Shown here: positions 25,725 through 32,743 of the stretch, in pieces
Position numbering within the stretch: the first letter of the stretch is position 1
How the letters are laid out: every line of letters starts with the position of its first letter
Source: a virus
Length of the DNA stretch: 64,000 nucleotides
Reading direction: 5' to 3' (one strand)
IMG/VR virus record: IMGVR_UViG_3300046724_000152
Coordinates: 1 to 64,000 of that record
The notes under the pieces: generated by a model
Seen by the model: the letters and a program-made list of their open reading frames with translations, nothing else
Told to the model about the DNA's origin: nothing
Databases searched by the model: none
Translations under genes and position numbers: made by a program

Positions 25725-25926
25725 CATCGAGGAGATTTCTTGCATCCTCGATGACTTCTATCCTCGGAACATTAAGGTCATCATAGTTGTCTATGATGGC
25801 TATGAGTGCGGATCGTAGCCGCTCGATCTCGGTAATGGCTTCGGGAATGACTGTAGTTTTTGGTTCTGTTATAGCTCGATCCCAATAATTCCAAAGCCAT
25901 GCAAGCCGCTCAACGATGTCGGTCAT
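25714..25926 (-). CDS. MTDIVERL-family small protein, copy 1
   Basis: A 70-residue protein beginning MTDIVERL, with a second conserved block AITEIERLRSALIAI. Proteins of this kind (an MTDIVERLR opening followed by A-x-D/E-IERL) are common in phages and plasmids of Rhizobiales. It is the last of a translationally coupled leftward trio. The function is unknown; two short helices suggest a dimeric adaptor. Confidence 0.75.
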   Translation of the reverse strand: MTDIVERLAWLWNYWDRAITEPKTTVIPEAITEIERLRSALIAIIDNYDDLNVPRIEVIEDARNLLDVSH

Positions 25927-26102
25927 GTCTTATCCACGCTTGAAAGATCAGCTTCAATTTGCAGCAAGATCGACGAAAGCTCGTGGTCACGCTGTGCGAG
26001 ATCGGCCCGCAGTCGCTCGATAACGTCGGCGGCGTCGGCAAAGATCGGAACTCCGTTAGCTGTAGTTGCAAGCTTGCGCAGCCGTTCAACGATGTCGGTC
26101 AT
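25923..26102 (-). CDS. MTDIVERL-family small protein, copy 2
   Basis: A 59-residue gene found by direct reading. It begins MTDIVERLRKLATTANG and continues FADAADVIERLRADLAQRD, so both family blocks are present. ATGA overlaps join it to the genes on both sides (25923-25926 and 26099-26102). Confidence 0.78.
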   Translation of the reverse strand: MTDIVERLRKLATTANGVPIFADAADVIERLRADLAQRDHELSSILLQIEADLSSVDKT

Positions 26103-26368
26103 GATCCCCTCACCATAGCAACTGCCTCGGCATGTTCTATCTCAGCCTCGTCCCAGGTCGAGCATCGCCTCTGGTATCCATTGTATTTGCCACCGAAGAT
26201 CATTGTCTCAAAGAAAACTTGGTTCACTCCGACAAAAACTGTGCTGACCTGGACCTTGCCAATATCGGTTTTAGCCAAGATCCGGTTAGCGTCATGAAGC
26301 CATTCCCCCCAAGTGTCCATATCTACACGAACCGGGGTCCTATTCTCAAGAATGTACGTTTCAATCAT
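26099..26368 (-). CDS. Conserved small phage protein
   Basis: An 89-residue protein: MIETYILENRTPVRVDMDTW, then VSTVFVGVNQVFFETMIFGG and TWDEAEIEHAEAVAMVRGS. The strand-rich middle and the W-x-E-A-E-x-x-HAEAVAMVR ending are a recurrent phage type of unknown role. It heads a leftward trio facing the lysis cassette across a 22-bp divergent gap. Confidence 0.7.
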   Translation of the reverse strand: MIETYILENRTPVRVDMDTWGEWLHDANRILAKTDIGKVQVSTVFVGVNQVFFETMIFGGKYNGYQRRCSTWDEAEIEHAEAVAMVRGS

Positions 26369-26390
26369 GTTTCCTTCTTAGCTTTGTGCT

Positions 26391-26684
26391 ATGTTCGATA
26401 CCATGATGACGATGGCCCAGTCATGGATCAAAGAGAACTCGACTCTGGTCTATTTCCTGATCGCCCAAGCCATTGCGCTGTCAACCGGTGCGGCTTATGG
26501 CCTGTCTTACATGGTTAGGCTTGAAACACGCGTGAACACCCTGGAGGTGCGTGGCTCGCCGCATCTAGGCGATATCAACAACCGCCTGACAGTGCTGGAA
26601 TCGACCACCAAGGACAACAAGCAACGGTTGGATAACGTCATCAGCATCATGACAAAGGAACTTCATATTTCACCAGCGAGGTAG
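26391..26684 (+). CDS. Membrane-anchored coiled coil, inner-membrane spanin or holin-like
   Basis: A 97-residue protein with one N-terminal span (TLVYFLIAQAIALSTGAAYG, about residues 18-40) followed by a coiled coil (LETRVNTLEVRG, then INNRLTVLESTTKDNKQRL). This is the layout of an Rz-type spanin. It lies 2 nt before the endolysin gene. No separate outer-membrane Rz1-like lipoprotein was recognised. Confidence 0.65.
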   Translation: MFDTMMTMAQSWIKENSTLVYFLIAQAIALSTGAAYGLSYMVRLETRVNTLEVRGSPHLGDINNRLTVLESTTKDNKQRLDNVISIMTKELHISPAR

Positions 26685-26686
26685 CC

Positions 26687-27244
26687 ATGAACGAGGAACT
26701 GTCGCTATCAAAGGCTGGAGCAAATCTCGTCAAGCATTTCGAGTCCTGTCTGCATCCTTGTGGCCCTGACCGCTTCGAATCCTACCTATGCCCAGCCCAT
26801 GTCTGGACTATCGGGTGGGGAACAACGACCGAAAATGGGCACAAGATCAAACCAGGAATGGTCTGGTCACAACGTCAGTGCGATGCAGCATTCCTGGTCG
26901 ACATGAAGAAATTCGAAGGCGACGTTAGACGTTCAGTCAAGGTGCAGCTAACCCAGTGGCAGTTCGATGCACTGACAAGTTTCACCTACAACTGTGGCTC
27001 AGGGGCCCTGGCAAGCTCGACTCTGCTGAAGAAGGTCAATGCCAAGGATTTCGACGGTGCTGCCTTGGAATTCCACAAATGGAATCGTGGCGGCGGCAAG
27101 GTGTTACCAGGACTGGTGCGTCGTAGAGCAAGCGAGAGTTTGTTGTTTCAGAATATTGCCGACAATAATTATGATGGACGAGCAGACGTTATCCAGCCGC
27201 TTGGTGATGCTATGCCGCAAGACGTTGACGCACCGAAGGCCTAG
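26687..27244 (+). CDS. GH24 endolysin (phage lysozyme)
   Basis: A 185-residue protein of the T4/P22 lysozyme type. The catalytic Glu is in LVKHFESCL (residue about 19). The C/D...T region reads HVWTIGWGTTTENG, the family G-W-G-T signature. Later WQFDALTSFTYNCGSGAL and VLPGLVRRRASE complete the fold. It cleaves the glycan strand of peptidoglycan. There is no signal peptide, so holin-dependent release is expected. Its end overlaps the convergent PEP-CTERM gene by 35 bp. Confidence 0.92.
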   Translation: MNEELSLSKAGANLVKHFESCLHPCGPDRFESYLCPAHVWTIGWGTTTENGHKIKPGMVWSQRQCDAAFLVDMKKFEGDVRRSVKVQLTQWQFDALTSFTYNCGSGALASSTLLKKVNAKDFDGAALEFHKWNRGGGKVLPGLVRRRASESLLFQNIADNNYDGRADVIQPLGDAMPQDVDAPKA

Positions 27245-27902
27245 CCAGCCCCCACCAAGCCAACAGCCCCAGGAGCAATCCTGGCAAGCCGCTTCCTACA
27301 ATCGGACCTGGGACAGCAACGCTGTCATTGGTGATGACAAGTGTATCGGGATGAAGATAACCAGAGACTCCGCCATAGCTGAAATACCCGCCAGTGTTGA
27401 CGGTATTGATGAGATTACCAGGCAGCATGTTGTAGGTATGAGTCCCAGGAGCATTAAGATCCCCAGGACCATTTCCATTGAAGGTATAGATGAGCCCACC
27501 CATGGCTACATTGCCGGGTGAGACGGTCGTATCGATGCTAAAGTAATCAAAGGGCACAGCAATGGATTTATCGATCAATCCATGTCCTCCACCTATAGCA
27601 TTGTAGTTATTGCCGCTGCTGATGGTGACGGTCGTATTGTTGATTGTCAGAAGAGCCAAAGAGACAAGATCGTATCTCCCTGCGAATGTATTGACCGTCC
27701 ATACCTGACTGTAGGAATCGCCAAACAGATTCTGGCCTGGAGTGCCAAAGGTGCCATTGTCGATCAATGGATTTGAGGTGTAGTGGCTGCCATCCCAAGT
27801 GTAAGGCGCAACCGTTCCGGTGAATGTGAGGGTAACTATATCGGCAGATGCTGATGTAACAAGACATATCAATGCGGCAGCACCCAGTAGCTTTGCTTTC
27901 AT
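27210..27902 (-). CDS. Secreted protein with VPGPI (PEP-CTERM-like) sorting tail
   Basis: A 230-residue protein. The N-terminus MKAKLLGAAALICLVTSASA is a classic signal peptide. The body is Gly/Asn/Thr-rich and beta-prone. The C-terminus has AVPGPIVGSGLPGLLLGLLA, then a transmembrane span and a basic end (RPSVRQRLAA): a tripartite sorting tail of the PEP-CTERM/exosortase type in the VPGPI variant known from Bradyrhizobium-like bacteria. It follows the MTDIVERL gene with TGAATG spacing. Phages rarely carry such proteins; it probably reaches the host surface or extracellular matrix. Confidence 0.8.
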   Translation of the reverse strand: MKAKLLGAAALICLVTSASADIVTLTFTGTVAPYTWDGSHYTSNPLIDNGTFGTPGQNLFGDSYSQVWTVNTFAGRYDLVSLALLTINNTTVTISSGNNYNAIGGGHGLIDKSIAVPFDYFSIDTTVSPGNVAMGGLIYTFNGNGPGDLNAPGTHTYNMLPGNLINTVNTGGYFSYGGVSGYLHPDTLVITNDSVAVPGPIVGSGLPGLLLGLLAWWGLARPSVRQRLAA

Positions 27903-28166
27903 TCATTTCTCCATTGTTGAACTGCTGTCAGTAAGGGCGACTCTAGCCATTTCTCTAGCGTGTCCCAGTAGCGCAGAGCGTAGCCGCTCATCTTGCTCGC
28001 GAGTAATCGCAATCTCCTGGCCCTGTTCCTTGGCAAGCTTCCGCAGCCGCTCAATCTCGTCGGCGGCTTCATGCATAATTGGCCGCGCCGTATTGGCGTC
28101 AAGCCAATACCCGGCCACATCAACTTTAGTATGCTGATAACGCAGCCGCTCAACGATGTCGGTCAT
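27903..28166 (-). CDS. MTDIVERL-family small protein, copy 3
   Basis: An 87-residue protein starting MTDIVERLRYQHTKVDVAG, with AADEIERLRKLAKEQGQEI as the second block and a longer coiled-coil tail (REQDERLRSALLGHAREMAR). Its stop is directly before the PEP-CTERM start, and its start overlaps the stop of copy 4 by 4 nt. Confidence 0.8.
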   Translation of the reverse strand: MTDIVERLRYQHTKVDVAGYWLDANTARPIMHEAADEIERLRKLAKEQGQEIAITREQDERLRSALLGHAREMARVALTDSSSTMEK

Positions 28167-28393
28167 GTCTTGATACCAAGCAGCTTGCGAAAATAATCAT
28201 CGATGCAGGTCTCGCAGGCCTCATAACCGAAGGCACCGTGTGGACACTTGTCGCCCTTACTCACGGCTGGGCCATAGTCGCCGTTCAGATAATCTTGGAT
28301 ACCCTTTTGCAGCCGCTCGATTTCGTCGGCGGCCTCACGACACAGGTCAACCGAGAATGAACCATCGCGCAGCCGCTCAACGATGTCGGTCAT
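28163..28393 (-). CDS. MTDIVERL-family small protein with cysteine motif, copy 4
   Basis: A 76-residue protein beginning MTDIVERLRDGSFSVDLCRE and AADEIERLQKG. Its C-terminus differs from its paralogues: KCPHGAFGYEACETCIDDYF, a Cys-rich segment that could bind zinc. This suggests that the N-terminal MTDIVERL/EIERL module has been combined with variable tails. Confidence 0.8.
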   Translation of the reverse strand: MTDIVERLRDGSFSVDLCREAADEIERLQKGIQDYLNGDYGPAVSKGDKCPHGAFGYEACETCIDDYFRKLLGIKT

Positions 28394-28411
28394 GGCTTCT
28401 CCTAGTGCGGG

Positions 28412-28693
28412 CTAGTGTTTCGGGATTGCTTTAACGATGTCGCGCAGCAAGTCCACCGTTTGCGCGTTATCGTTGCCCCGACGATTGAAGTCATCCATCA
28501 GATCATTTAGTAGCGCGTGGAGGCGAGGATACCGGCCATTCGAGCCTATATCGCTGATAAGGTCACGCATAGCGGCTCCCGCTGAGCGGCCCGGATAATA
28601 CGCACGTCGCGCCCACCACTCGACTGGCGGTTCTGTCTGCTCAGGTTCCACGGGCTCTATATCGTGCGCCGTCTCTTCTGCATCAGTGTTCAT
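28412..28693 (-). CDS. Acidic small protein, unknown
   Basis: A 93-residue protein. The acidic N-terminus (DAEETAHDIEPVEPEQTEPP) is followed by VEWWARRAYYPGRSAG and a helical end (RLHALLNDLMDDFNRRG). Its start codon overlaps the stop of a 16-codon leader (28690-28740). Not recognised. Confidence 0.6.
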   Translation of the reverse strand: MNTDAEETAHDIEPVEPEQTEPPVEWWARRAYYPGRSAGAAMRDLISDIGSNGRYPRLHALLNDLMDDFNRRGNDNAQTVDLLRDIVKAIPKH

Positions 28694-28740
28694 GGAGCGC
28701 AGCCGTTCAACGATGTCAGCCGCTCAACGATGTCGGTCAT
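28690..28740 (-). pseudogene. Truncated MTDIVERL leader, copy 5 remnant
   Basis: A 16-codon frame, MTDIVERLTSLNGCAP, whose TGA overlaps the ATG of the next gene. The DNA GACATCGTTGARCGGCTG occurs twice in a row, and the second copy is out of frame. This looks like a slipped duplication of the family start that left a leader peptide which may couple translation. Confidence 0.6.
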
Positions 28741-28963
28741 GAAACCACAACTCGATTGCTTCTTGGATGGCCCCCGCCAACTCGTTACAATTAGCGGGGC
28801 TGTCTAGTTCTGGCTCATCGGACAGGAAATGAACCGCTAAGTCCCAGCATTTCTTGTCGTAGGTCTTGGCCATCTGTCTCACTTTCGACGCGCGTTGATA
28901 ATCAGACACTTGTCTCTCCTTCGGAGTGCTGTGTAGCAACCTGAAATCGTAATACGGATCCAT
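28724..28963 (-). CDS. Small protein, unknown
   Basis: A 79-residue protein, using the ATG at 28963 that overlaps the upstream TAA (TAATG). It contains VRQMAKTYDKKCWDLAVHFL and CNELAGAIQEAIELWF. It is probably helical. It overlaps the leader copy 5 at its 3' end. No family recognised. Confidence 0.6.
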   Translation of the reverse strand: MDPYYDFRLLHSTPKERQVSDYQRASKVRQMAKTYDKKCWDLAVHFLSDEPELDSPANCNELAGAIQEAIELWFHDRHR

Positions 28964-29142
28964 TAGTGCCACGGCTGTCCACATGATGGACAACGCGGGC
29001 GACGATCAGCGCAGTCCAGAAGGAATGCCAGCGCAACCAAACATCCTGCCAATACGAATGGTGCAAAGCCCGCAGCAATGATTAGCCAATGGAAGAAGTC
29101 CCAGACCCAATCCGGTGGAAGATCGTTGTAGCCCGGTCCCAT
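28963..29142 (-). CDS. Small membrane protein with zinc-knuckle tail
   Basis: A 59-residue gene found by direct reading: MGPGYNDLPPDWVWDFFHWL, a membrane span (IIAAGFAPFVLAGCLVALAF) and an end RRPRCPSCGQPWH with CPSC. The Shine-Dalgarno GAGGAGAGAGC precedes it. A membrane-anchored CxxC knuckle, of unknown function. Confidence 0.65.
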   Translation of the reverse strand: MGPGYNDLPPDWVWDFFHWLIIAAGFAPFVLAGCLVALAFLLDCADRRPRCPSCGQPWH

Positions 29143-29151
29143 GCTCTCTCC

Positions 29152-29460
29152 TCAATAATGCTTGATGGGTCGATTAAAGTGACTACCTCTAACACTATCA
29201 ATGCATCCGTTCGGATTATGGATCCCGTAGCATAATGCTCTTTGGTCTTTTTCAAATTGCTCGCAGACGATGCCTTGCATCCACGAGCATTGCGTCGGAC
29301 TACTGACAAAAAATCCGCCCCGGCAATCGTCATCCTTGCTAGGGACACAGACGCCCCAGCCGCCGATCTCACCTCCAGCTCCTGCTGGCAGCCTCAAAAT
29401 GAGAGTTATGAGGCTCACCAGAATGAGTACGAACAGGAACCAGAAGATCTTGATGATCAT
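29152..29460 (-). CDS. Membrane-anchored cysteine-rich protein
   Basis: A 102-residue protein starting at ATG 29460 (ATGA overlap). One hydrophobic segment (IFWFLFVLILVSLITLILRL) precedes a Cys-rich periplasmic-like part (CVPSKDDDCRGGFF, CSWMQGIVCE, CYGIHNPNGC) with six cysteines that could form disulphides. It may act in the envelope; unknown. Confidence 0.65.
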   Translation of the reverse strand: MIIKIFWFLFVLILVSLITLILRLPAGAGGEIGGWGVCVPSKDDDCRGGFFVSSPTQCSWMQGIVCEQFEKDQRALCYGIHNPNGCIDSVRGSHFNRPIKHY

Positions 29461-29810
29461 CCCTTGAACTCGATTTGATGGTGCCACTCATCGAGTGTTT
29501 TGTTCAGGGTTACAGCCGCCTGGAAGGCTCCATTGGAGATATGAACATGACGATCAATCTCAGCGTGGAGACGCTCTTCGTTGTCGGCTAGATAGCCGTC
29601 CATCTTGGTCAGGGCCTCGAACAGGCTATGCAATTTCGAGCGGCTATCGGTTGTAGTACGGCTGATGATGGCCTTGGTATGCACGGCAATGGCATGAGCG
29701 ACACGATCCGGCGTTACGTCATTGTTGACGCGAGTCACTAGCTCGGTGACTGCCGCCTCGACGTTCTTGATAAGCTCATCGGTCTTGAGTTCTTCAATCT
29801 TTTCCATCAC
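29457..29810 (-). CDS. Helical coiled-coil protein
   Basis: A 117-residue, mainly helical protein (EELKTDELIKNVEAAVTELV and DRVAHAIAVHTKAIISR). Two Met codons begin it (29810 or 29807). No family recognised. It overlaps the membrane Cys-rich gene downstream, so the two may form one complex. Confidence 0.6.
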   Translation of the reverse strand: MMEKIEELKTDELIKNVEAAVTELVTRVNNDVTPDRVAHAIAVHTKAIISRTTTDSRSKLHSLFEALTKMDGYLADNEERLHAEIDRHVHISNGAFQAAVTLNKTLDEWHHQIEFKG

Positions 29811-30029
29811 TCAGTTCTCCATGGGTTCGAAGTTGTCATCGAAATACTTCTTTGCGATCAGCCACTTATCGTCGTGGTTTTTTGGATTCCTGGCGATCAT
29901 ATCCCCTTCCACGGGAGATCCAGCCAATCTATCGACAACGGACACGTTGACGCCGGTCATGTCGTCACCCTTCTGCCATGGCCTTAGCTCAGCGATCTGC
30001 TTGCGGCGATAGAGTTTGAATTTGCTCAT
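29811..30029 (-). CDS. Conserved small phage protein
   Basis: A 72-residue protein: MSKFKLYRRKQIAELRPWQK then TGVNVSVVDRLAGSPVEGDM and DKWLIAKKYFDDNFE. This opening-and-ending pattern (RK-x-A/I-E-x-R-P...G-D-M-I-A-x-N-P...W-x-x-x-x-x-Y) is common to small phage proteins of unknown function. Confidence 0.7.
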   Translation of the reverse strand: MSKFKLYRRKQIAELRPWQKGDDMTGVNVSVVDRLAGSPVEGDMIARNPKNHDDKWLIAKKYFDDNFEPMEN

Positions 30030-30057
30030 ATTCTTATCTCATCCACTTGCATGAAGT

Positions 30058-30081
30058 GGCCGGGGCTTTTACACCCCGGCC
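30058..30081 (-). terminator. Hairpin after second PEP-CTERM-like gene
   Basis: GGCCGGGG (30058-30065) and CCCCGGCC (30074-30081) form a perfect 8-bp stem with an 8-nt loop. No T-run follows in the leftward direction. It marks the boundary after the gene at 30088. Confidence 0.55.
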
Positions 30082-30087
30082 TATTGC

Positions 30088-30864
30088 TTAGGCCGCTAAC
30101 TGCTTACGCCGACGCTTGGCGAAACCAATCAACATGCCACACGCTGCAATCAAGCCAGGGATACCGGCACCGGCAATTGGGCCGGGGACGGCAACGGCTT
30201 GACCCGGCTCGATGAAGAAGCTGTCCGGCCCATCGTTCAATCCCGACATGCGGGCGGCGAACAGGATCTCGTCGCCGGGATTGATGCCATTCAGCGTCAG
30301 GCCAGTCAGCGTGTAGTCCGGAAAGCCGGTGCCGTTGTTGAGTGACGGCACGTTGCCGGTCGTCCCGCCGGTAAACGATGCGAGCAGAGTATGCGTTGTC
30401 AGGTCCAGTAGGAAGAAACTGTTCAACGTCTGTGCCACGTTGGTGTCGTTAACATCGACGCCAATGGTGAAGCTTAGGTTAGCGTTGCTGCCGCCGTTGG
30501 CGAGCAGGAAAGCCTTGAGCAGCGAGCCATCGCCGATCTGATAGCCACCGGTTGTAGTATTGTTGAACGTGTTGTCGAGCAGCGAATTCCTGCCACCGTT
30601 GCCTTGGTCGGAGAAGGCGGTGATCGAAGTCACGTTGCCGTTGTTGGAGTAGTCATTATAACCGAAGCCTGAAGGCTGCCCCGGCTGGTTCTCGCCGCAG
30701 ATGACGCACGGTGCGTTGTTCGGCTGGTTGCCACCTGGAACGACGGCGTTGAGCTGGAGAGTGGTGCCGGTGCCGGTCCAGGTCTGGCCACCGAGAATGA
30801 CATCGGCCTGGGCTGGTAGGGACAGGGCAGCTAGCATTGTCCCTGCCATTAAAAGTTTTCTCAT
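30088..30864 (-). CDS. Second secreted VPGPI-tail (PEP-CTERM-like) protein
   Basis: A 258-residue protein starting at ATG 30864 after GAGGAGTAAAT. Signal peptide MRKLLMAGTMLAALSLPAQA; then a beta-rich body with AFLLANGGSNANLSFTIGVD and a CVICG segment. The C-terminus is AVAVPGPIAGAGIPGLIAAC, a hydrophobic span, and FAKRRRKQLAA. It shares the sorting tail with the gene at 27210 but not an obvious body. Its export would depend on a host exosortase-like system, which the phage does not visibly encode. Confidence 0.82.
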   Translation of the reverse strand: MRKLLMAGTMLAALSLPAQADVILGGQTWTGTGTTLQLNAVVPGGNQPNNAPCVICGENQPGQPSGFGYNDYSNNGNVTSITAFSDQGNGGRNSLLDNTFNNTTTGGYQIGDGSLLKAFLLANGGSNANLSFTIGVDVNDTNVAQTLNSFFLLDLTTHTLLASFTGGTTGNVPSLNNGTGFPDYTLTGLTLNGINPGDEILFAARMSGLNDGPDSFFIEPGQAVAVPGPIAGAGIPGLIAACGMLIGFAKRRRKQLAA

Positions 30865-30931
30865 ATTTACTCCTCTGAGTCCCCGATAGAATGACCATCC
30901 GGTGCTGGGGCGGATCACCGGCTGGTAGAAA

Positions 30932-31279
30932 TTAACAACCAAATTTTCTCTTAGGCCATCGATATTTTTTAGATTGCGATATTGGCTTGGAATGCAGCTT
31001 AGCACTGAATTCTGCCCATTTCTTCTCGATCCTTCGGGACTTAGCAACAATGGCCGTGTCTTTCTTGGATTTCTGCCGATGCTCATGGATCAGCCTTGGC
31101 GTTAAATTCCAAGGCTCATCAATGGGTTCGGTGGCATGAAGAATTCCGTGGTCAAACTGATAAAGCGAGATGATTTGCTCAGCGGACATCCCTTTCGATT
31201 CCTCGTAAGGGATGTCCTTGAGCATAAGCAAAGCGGATGCCAGCTTGGTCTTAAGACCGATGTGTTTCCTGGATGGCAT
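30932..31279 (-). CDS. HNH-like phage protein
   Basis: A 115-residue protein. ISLYQFDHGILHATEPIDEP, then WNLTPRLIHEHRQKSKKDTA and IVAKSRRI, match the phage HNH-like pattern FDH...W-N-L-x-P-x...H-x-x-K-S-x-x-D-T-x-x-x-AK. The DH, N and H of an HNH metal site are in order. It could nick DNA at packaging or recombination sites. It overlaps the next gene upstream by 29 nt. Confidence 0.7.
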   Translation of the reverse strand: MPSRKHIGLKTKLASALLMLKDIPYEESKGMSAEQIISLYQFDHGILHATEPIDEPWNLTPRLIHEHRQKSKKDTAIVAKSRRIEKKWAEFSAKLHSKPISQSKKYRWPKRKFGC

Positions 31280-31595
31280 AGAGATCGTCCCAGACATTGA
31301 GATACGTTCCGGCTCGTTCTGGGAATTTCTCGGTGATGGCTGGTTTCGTTTTACCGTAATCTATTTCACTGACAAGGTGGCCAATCAACTTCATAACATC
31401 GGCTCTATAAGCCTTTATGCGGAATCTGTAGTCAGCCTTGTCAGATTCTTCTATTGCATTAGAGATGACGGGGATTCGTCCCATGACATATTCAAGGTCA
31501 GCTCTTGATCGTGCTTTGATGGTAAGAATTTCATCGTTTTCATCACTGTCTTGTTGGATGATATTAAAAAATCCGATCTTGGTAACAATCCACAT
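31251..31595 (-). CDS. Conserved phage protein (MWIVTKIGFF family)
   Basis: A 114-residue protein: MWIVTKIGFFNIIQQDSDEN, LTIKARSRADLEYVMGRIPV, YRFRIKAYRADVMKLIGHLV and IDYGKTKPAI. This is a well-populated phage/plasmid type with the W-I-V-T-x-x-GFF opening and an RA-x-VM segment. Its function is not known to me. Confidence 0.8.
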   Translation of the reverse strand: MWIVTKIGFFNIIQQDSDENDEILTIKARSRADLEYVMGRIPVISNAIEESDKADYRFRIKAYRADVMKLIGHLVSEIDYGKTKPAITEKFPERAGTYLNVWDDLYAIQETHRS

Positions 31596-31777
31596 TATTT
31601 GGCAACCTCCATTACGGTTAAGTCATTGGAATATATGACGGAACTAAGATATCTGCCATCAGGTGCAAGCTCCGGAATTGTCGCGCTGACATGGTGGAAT
31701 TGACGCTGGAGGCCTTCTATGACCTCCAGCACACCATCCCTAGTGGATGCTTCGATAAGGGCTCTACCGCTTGTCAT
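31595..31777 (-). CDS. Small protein, unknown
   Basis: A 60-residue protein from ATG 31777: TSGRALIEASTRDGVLEVIE then LSSVIYSNDLTVMEVAK. It overlaps the upstream gene by 14 nt and abuts the next. No family recognised. Confidence 0.55.
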   Translation of the reverse strand: MTSGRALIEASTRDGVLEVIEGLQRQFHHVSATIPELAPDGRYLSSVIYSNDLTVMEVAK

Positions 31778-32234
31778 CGTCGCTCTTATCCGGCGGACCA
31801 AAGACCGGAGTGTTCGAGATCCTGAATCCCTTGATCCCAGGCATGATCTCGACGTTATCCTCTTCCTTGGTCGTAAAGCCCTGGACACTCAATTCGGTGA
31901 AGCTGACCTTTCGCTTCACCTCATCCATGTCGAGGGTGCAGCTAACGGTATCGCCCTCTTCGTTGAAGCCAAGGATCAACCCACGGTTCGCCAAGGGCTG
32001 TGCATAACCCTCCCACACAAAGAAATAGCGGGGATGGTTCAGCAGCCCTTCGTCGTCAACGTAGATGCAGTTTCTACGGTCCACGTTGACTGCGGTGAAG
32101 GTGCTGGCCTTGATGAACTCATAGATCTGCTTGAAGTTGCCGTTGTGCCAGACCTCCTCGATGGTTCTGGCTTCCGGATCAATCAGAATCCCTCTGATGA
32201 CGGGGACGTTCTCTCTGATGTTTTTGGGTCTCAT
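31764..32234 (-). CDS. DUF3846-like phage protein
   Basis: A 156-residue protein. IRGILIDPEARTIEEVWHNG, IYEFIKASTFTAVNVDRRNC and IYVDDEGLLNHPRYFFVWEG resemble the DUF3846 type (a small domain with D-x-x-x-x-x-V and Y-x-D-D-E-G). The C-terminus ends PGIKGFRISNTPVFGPP. The role is unknown; such genes sit in phage early regions. Confidence 0.6.
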   Translation of the reverse strand: MRPKNIRENVPVIRGILIDPEARTIEEVWHNGNFKQIYEFIKASTFTAVNVDRRNCIYVDDEGLLNHPRYFFVWEGYAQPLANRGLILGFNEEGDTVSCTLDMDEVKRKVSFTELSVQGFTTKEEDNVEIMPGIKGFRISNTPVFGPPDKSDDDKR

Positions 32235-32452
32235 CAGCTCACCGTGACTTCGAAGGTCAGATTGCTGATAGCATCTGATACGAGACTATCGATCCCATCA
32301 ATGCTGTCGGCTGATACCGTAAAGTCTCCAAGCCTTTCGTCAACGATATCGCCAACAACGTCACGGATCTTGGCCTCGATATACTCCTCCAGCTTCTCCT
32401 TGAAGTCGGCAGCCAGTGGGTCCATGGACTCTAGAATTCTTGATGCATTCAT
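32234..32452 (-). CDS. Small acidic helical protein
   Basis: A 72-residue acidic protein: FKEKLEEYIEAKIRDVVGDI then SIDGIDSLVSDAISNLTFEV. It overlaps its downstream neighbour by 1 nt and its upstream one by 4 nt. No family recognised. Confidence 0.6.
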   Translation of the reverse strand: MNASRILESMDPLAADFKEKLEEYIEAKIRDVVGDIVDERLGDFTVSADSIDGIDSLVSDAISNLTFEVTVS

Positions 32453-32682
32453 TGCAGTTCTCCGTTGCTCTTGAGGATGGCATACTCGATACAGTAAGCG
32501 AGATATTTAGGGTCATTTTCTTGTCCGGATATCTTATTGATCCGATCCAGCACCGGGCTGATGATCTCATCGGCACAGCGTTTGGCAAATTGGTACGACT
32601 CGCAGTGCTTGTAGAGCCTTATGGCCTTCGTCATTTCAGCCGGTGTCAAGATCTGACCGATAGACAGTGTCTTAACCTGCAT
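32449..32682 (-). CDS. Small helical protein
   Basis: A 77-residue protein from ATG 32682 with GGAGGGACA before it: QILTPAEMTKAIRLYKHCES and EIISPVLDRINKISGQENDP. No family recognised. It is the first gene after the terminator-like hairpin at 32709. Confidence 0.6.
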   Translation of the reverse strand: MQVKTLSIGQILTPAEMTKAIRLYKHCESYQFAKRCADEIISPVLDRINKISGQENDPKYLAYCIEYAILKSNGELQ

Positions 32683-32708
32683 TGTCCCTCCAGTTAAATG
32701 GACAAATG

Positions 32709-32736
32709 AAAAAGCGGGAAGCATTTGCGCTTCCCG
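32709..32736 (-). terminator. Intrinsic terminator (leftward)
   Basis: CGGGAAGC (32715-32722) and GCTTCCCG (32729-32736) form a perfect 8-bp stem with loop ATTTGC. In the leftward RNA the stem is followed by CUUUUUC. It ends the transcript of the gene at 32744. Confidence 0.75.
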
Positions 32737-32743
32737 AAGCTAA

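Noticed and set aside
26760-26790. tRNA-like TTCGAATCC sequence
   Set aside because: It lies in the endolysin reading frame and no acceptor or anticodon stems can be formed around it.
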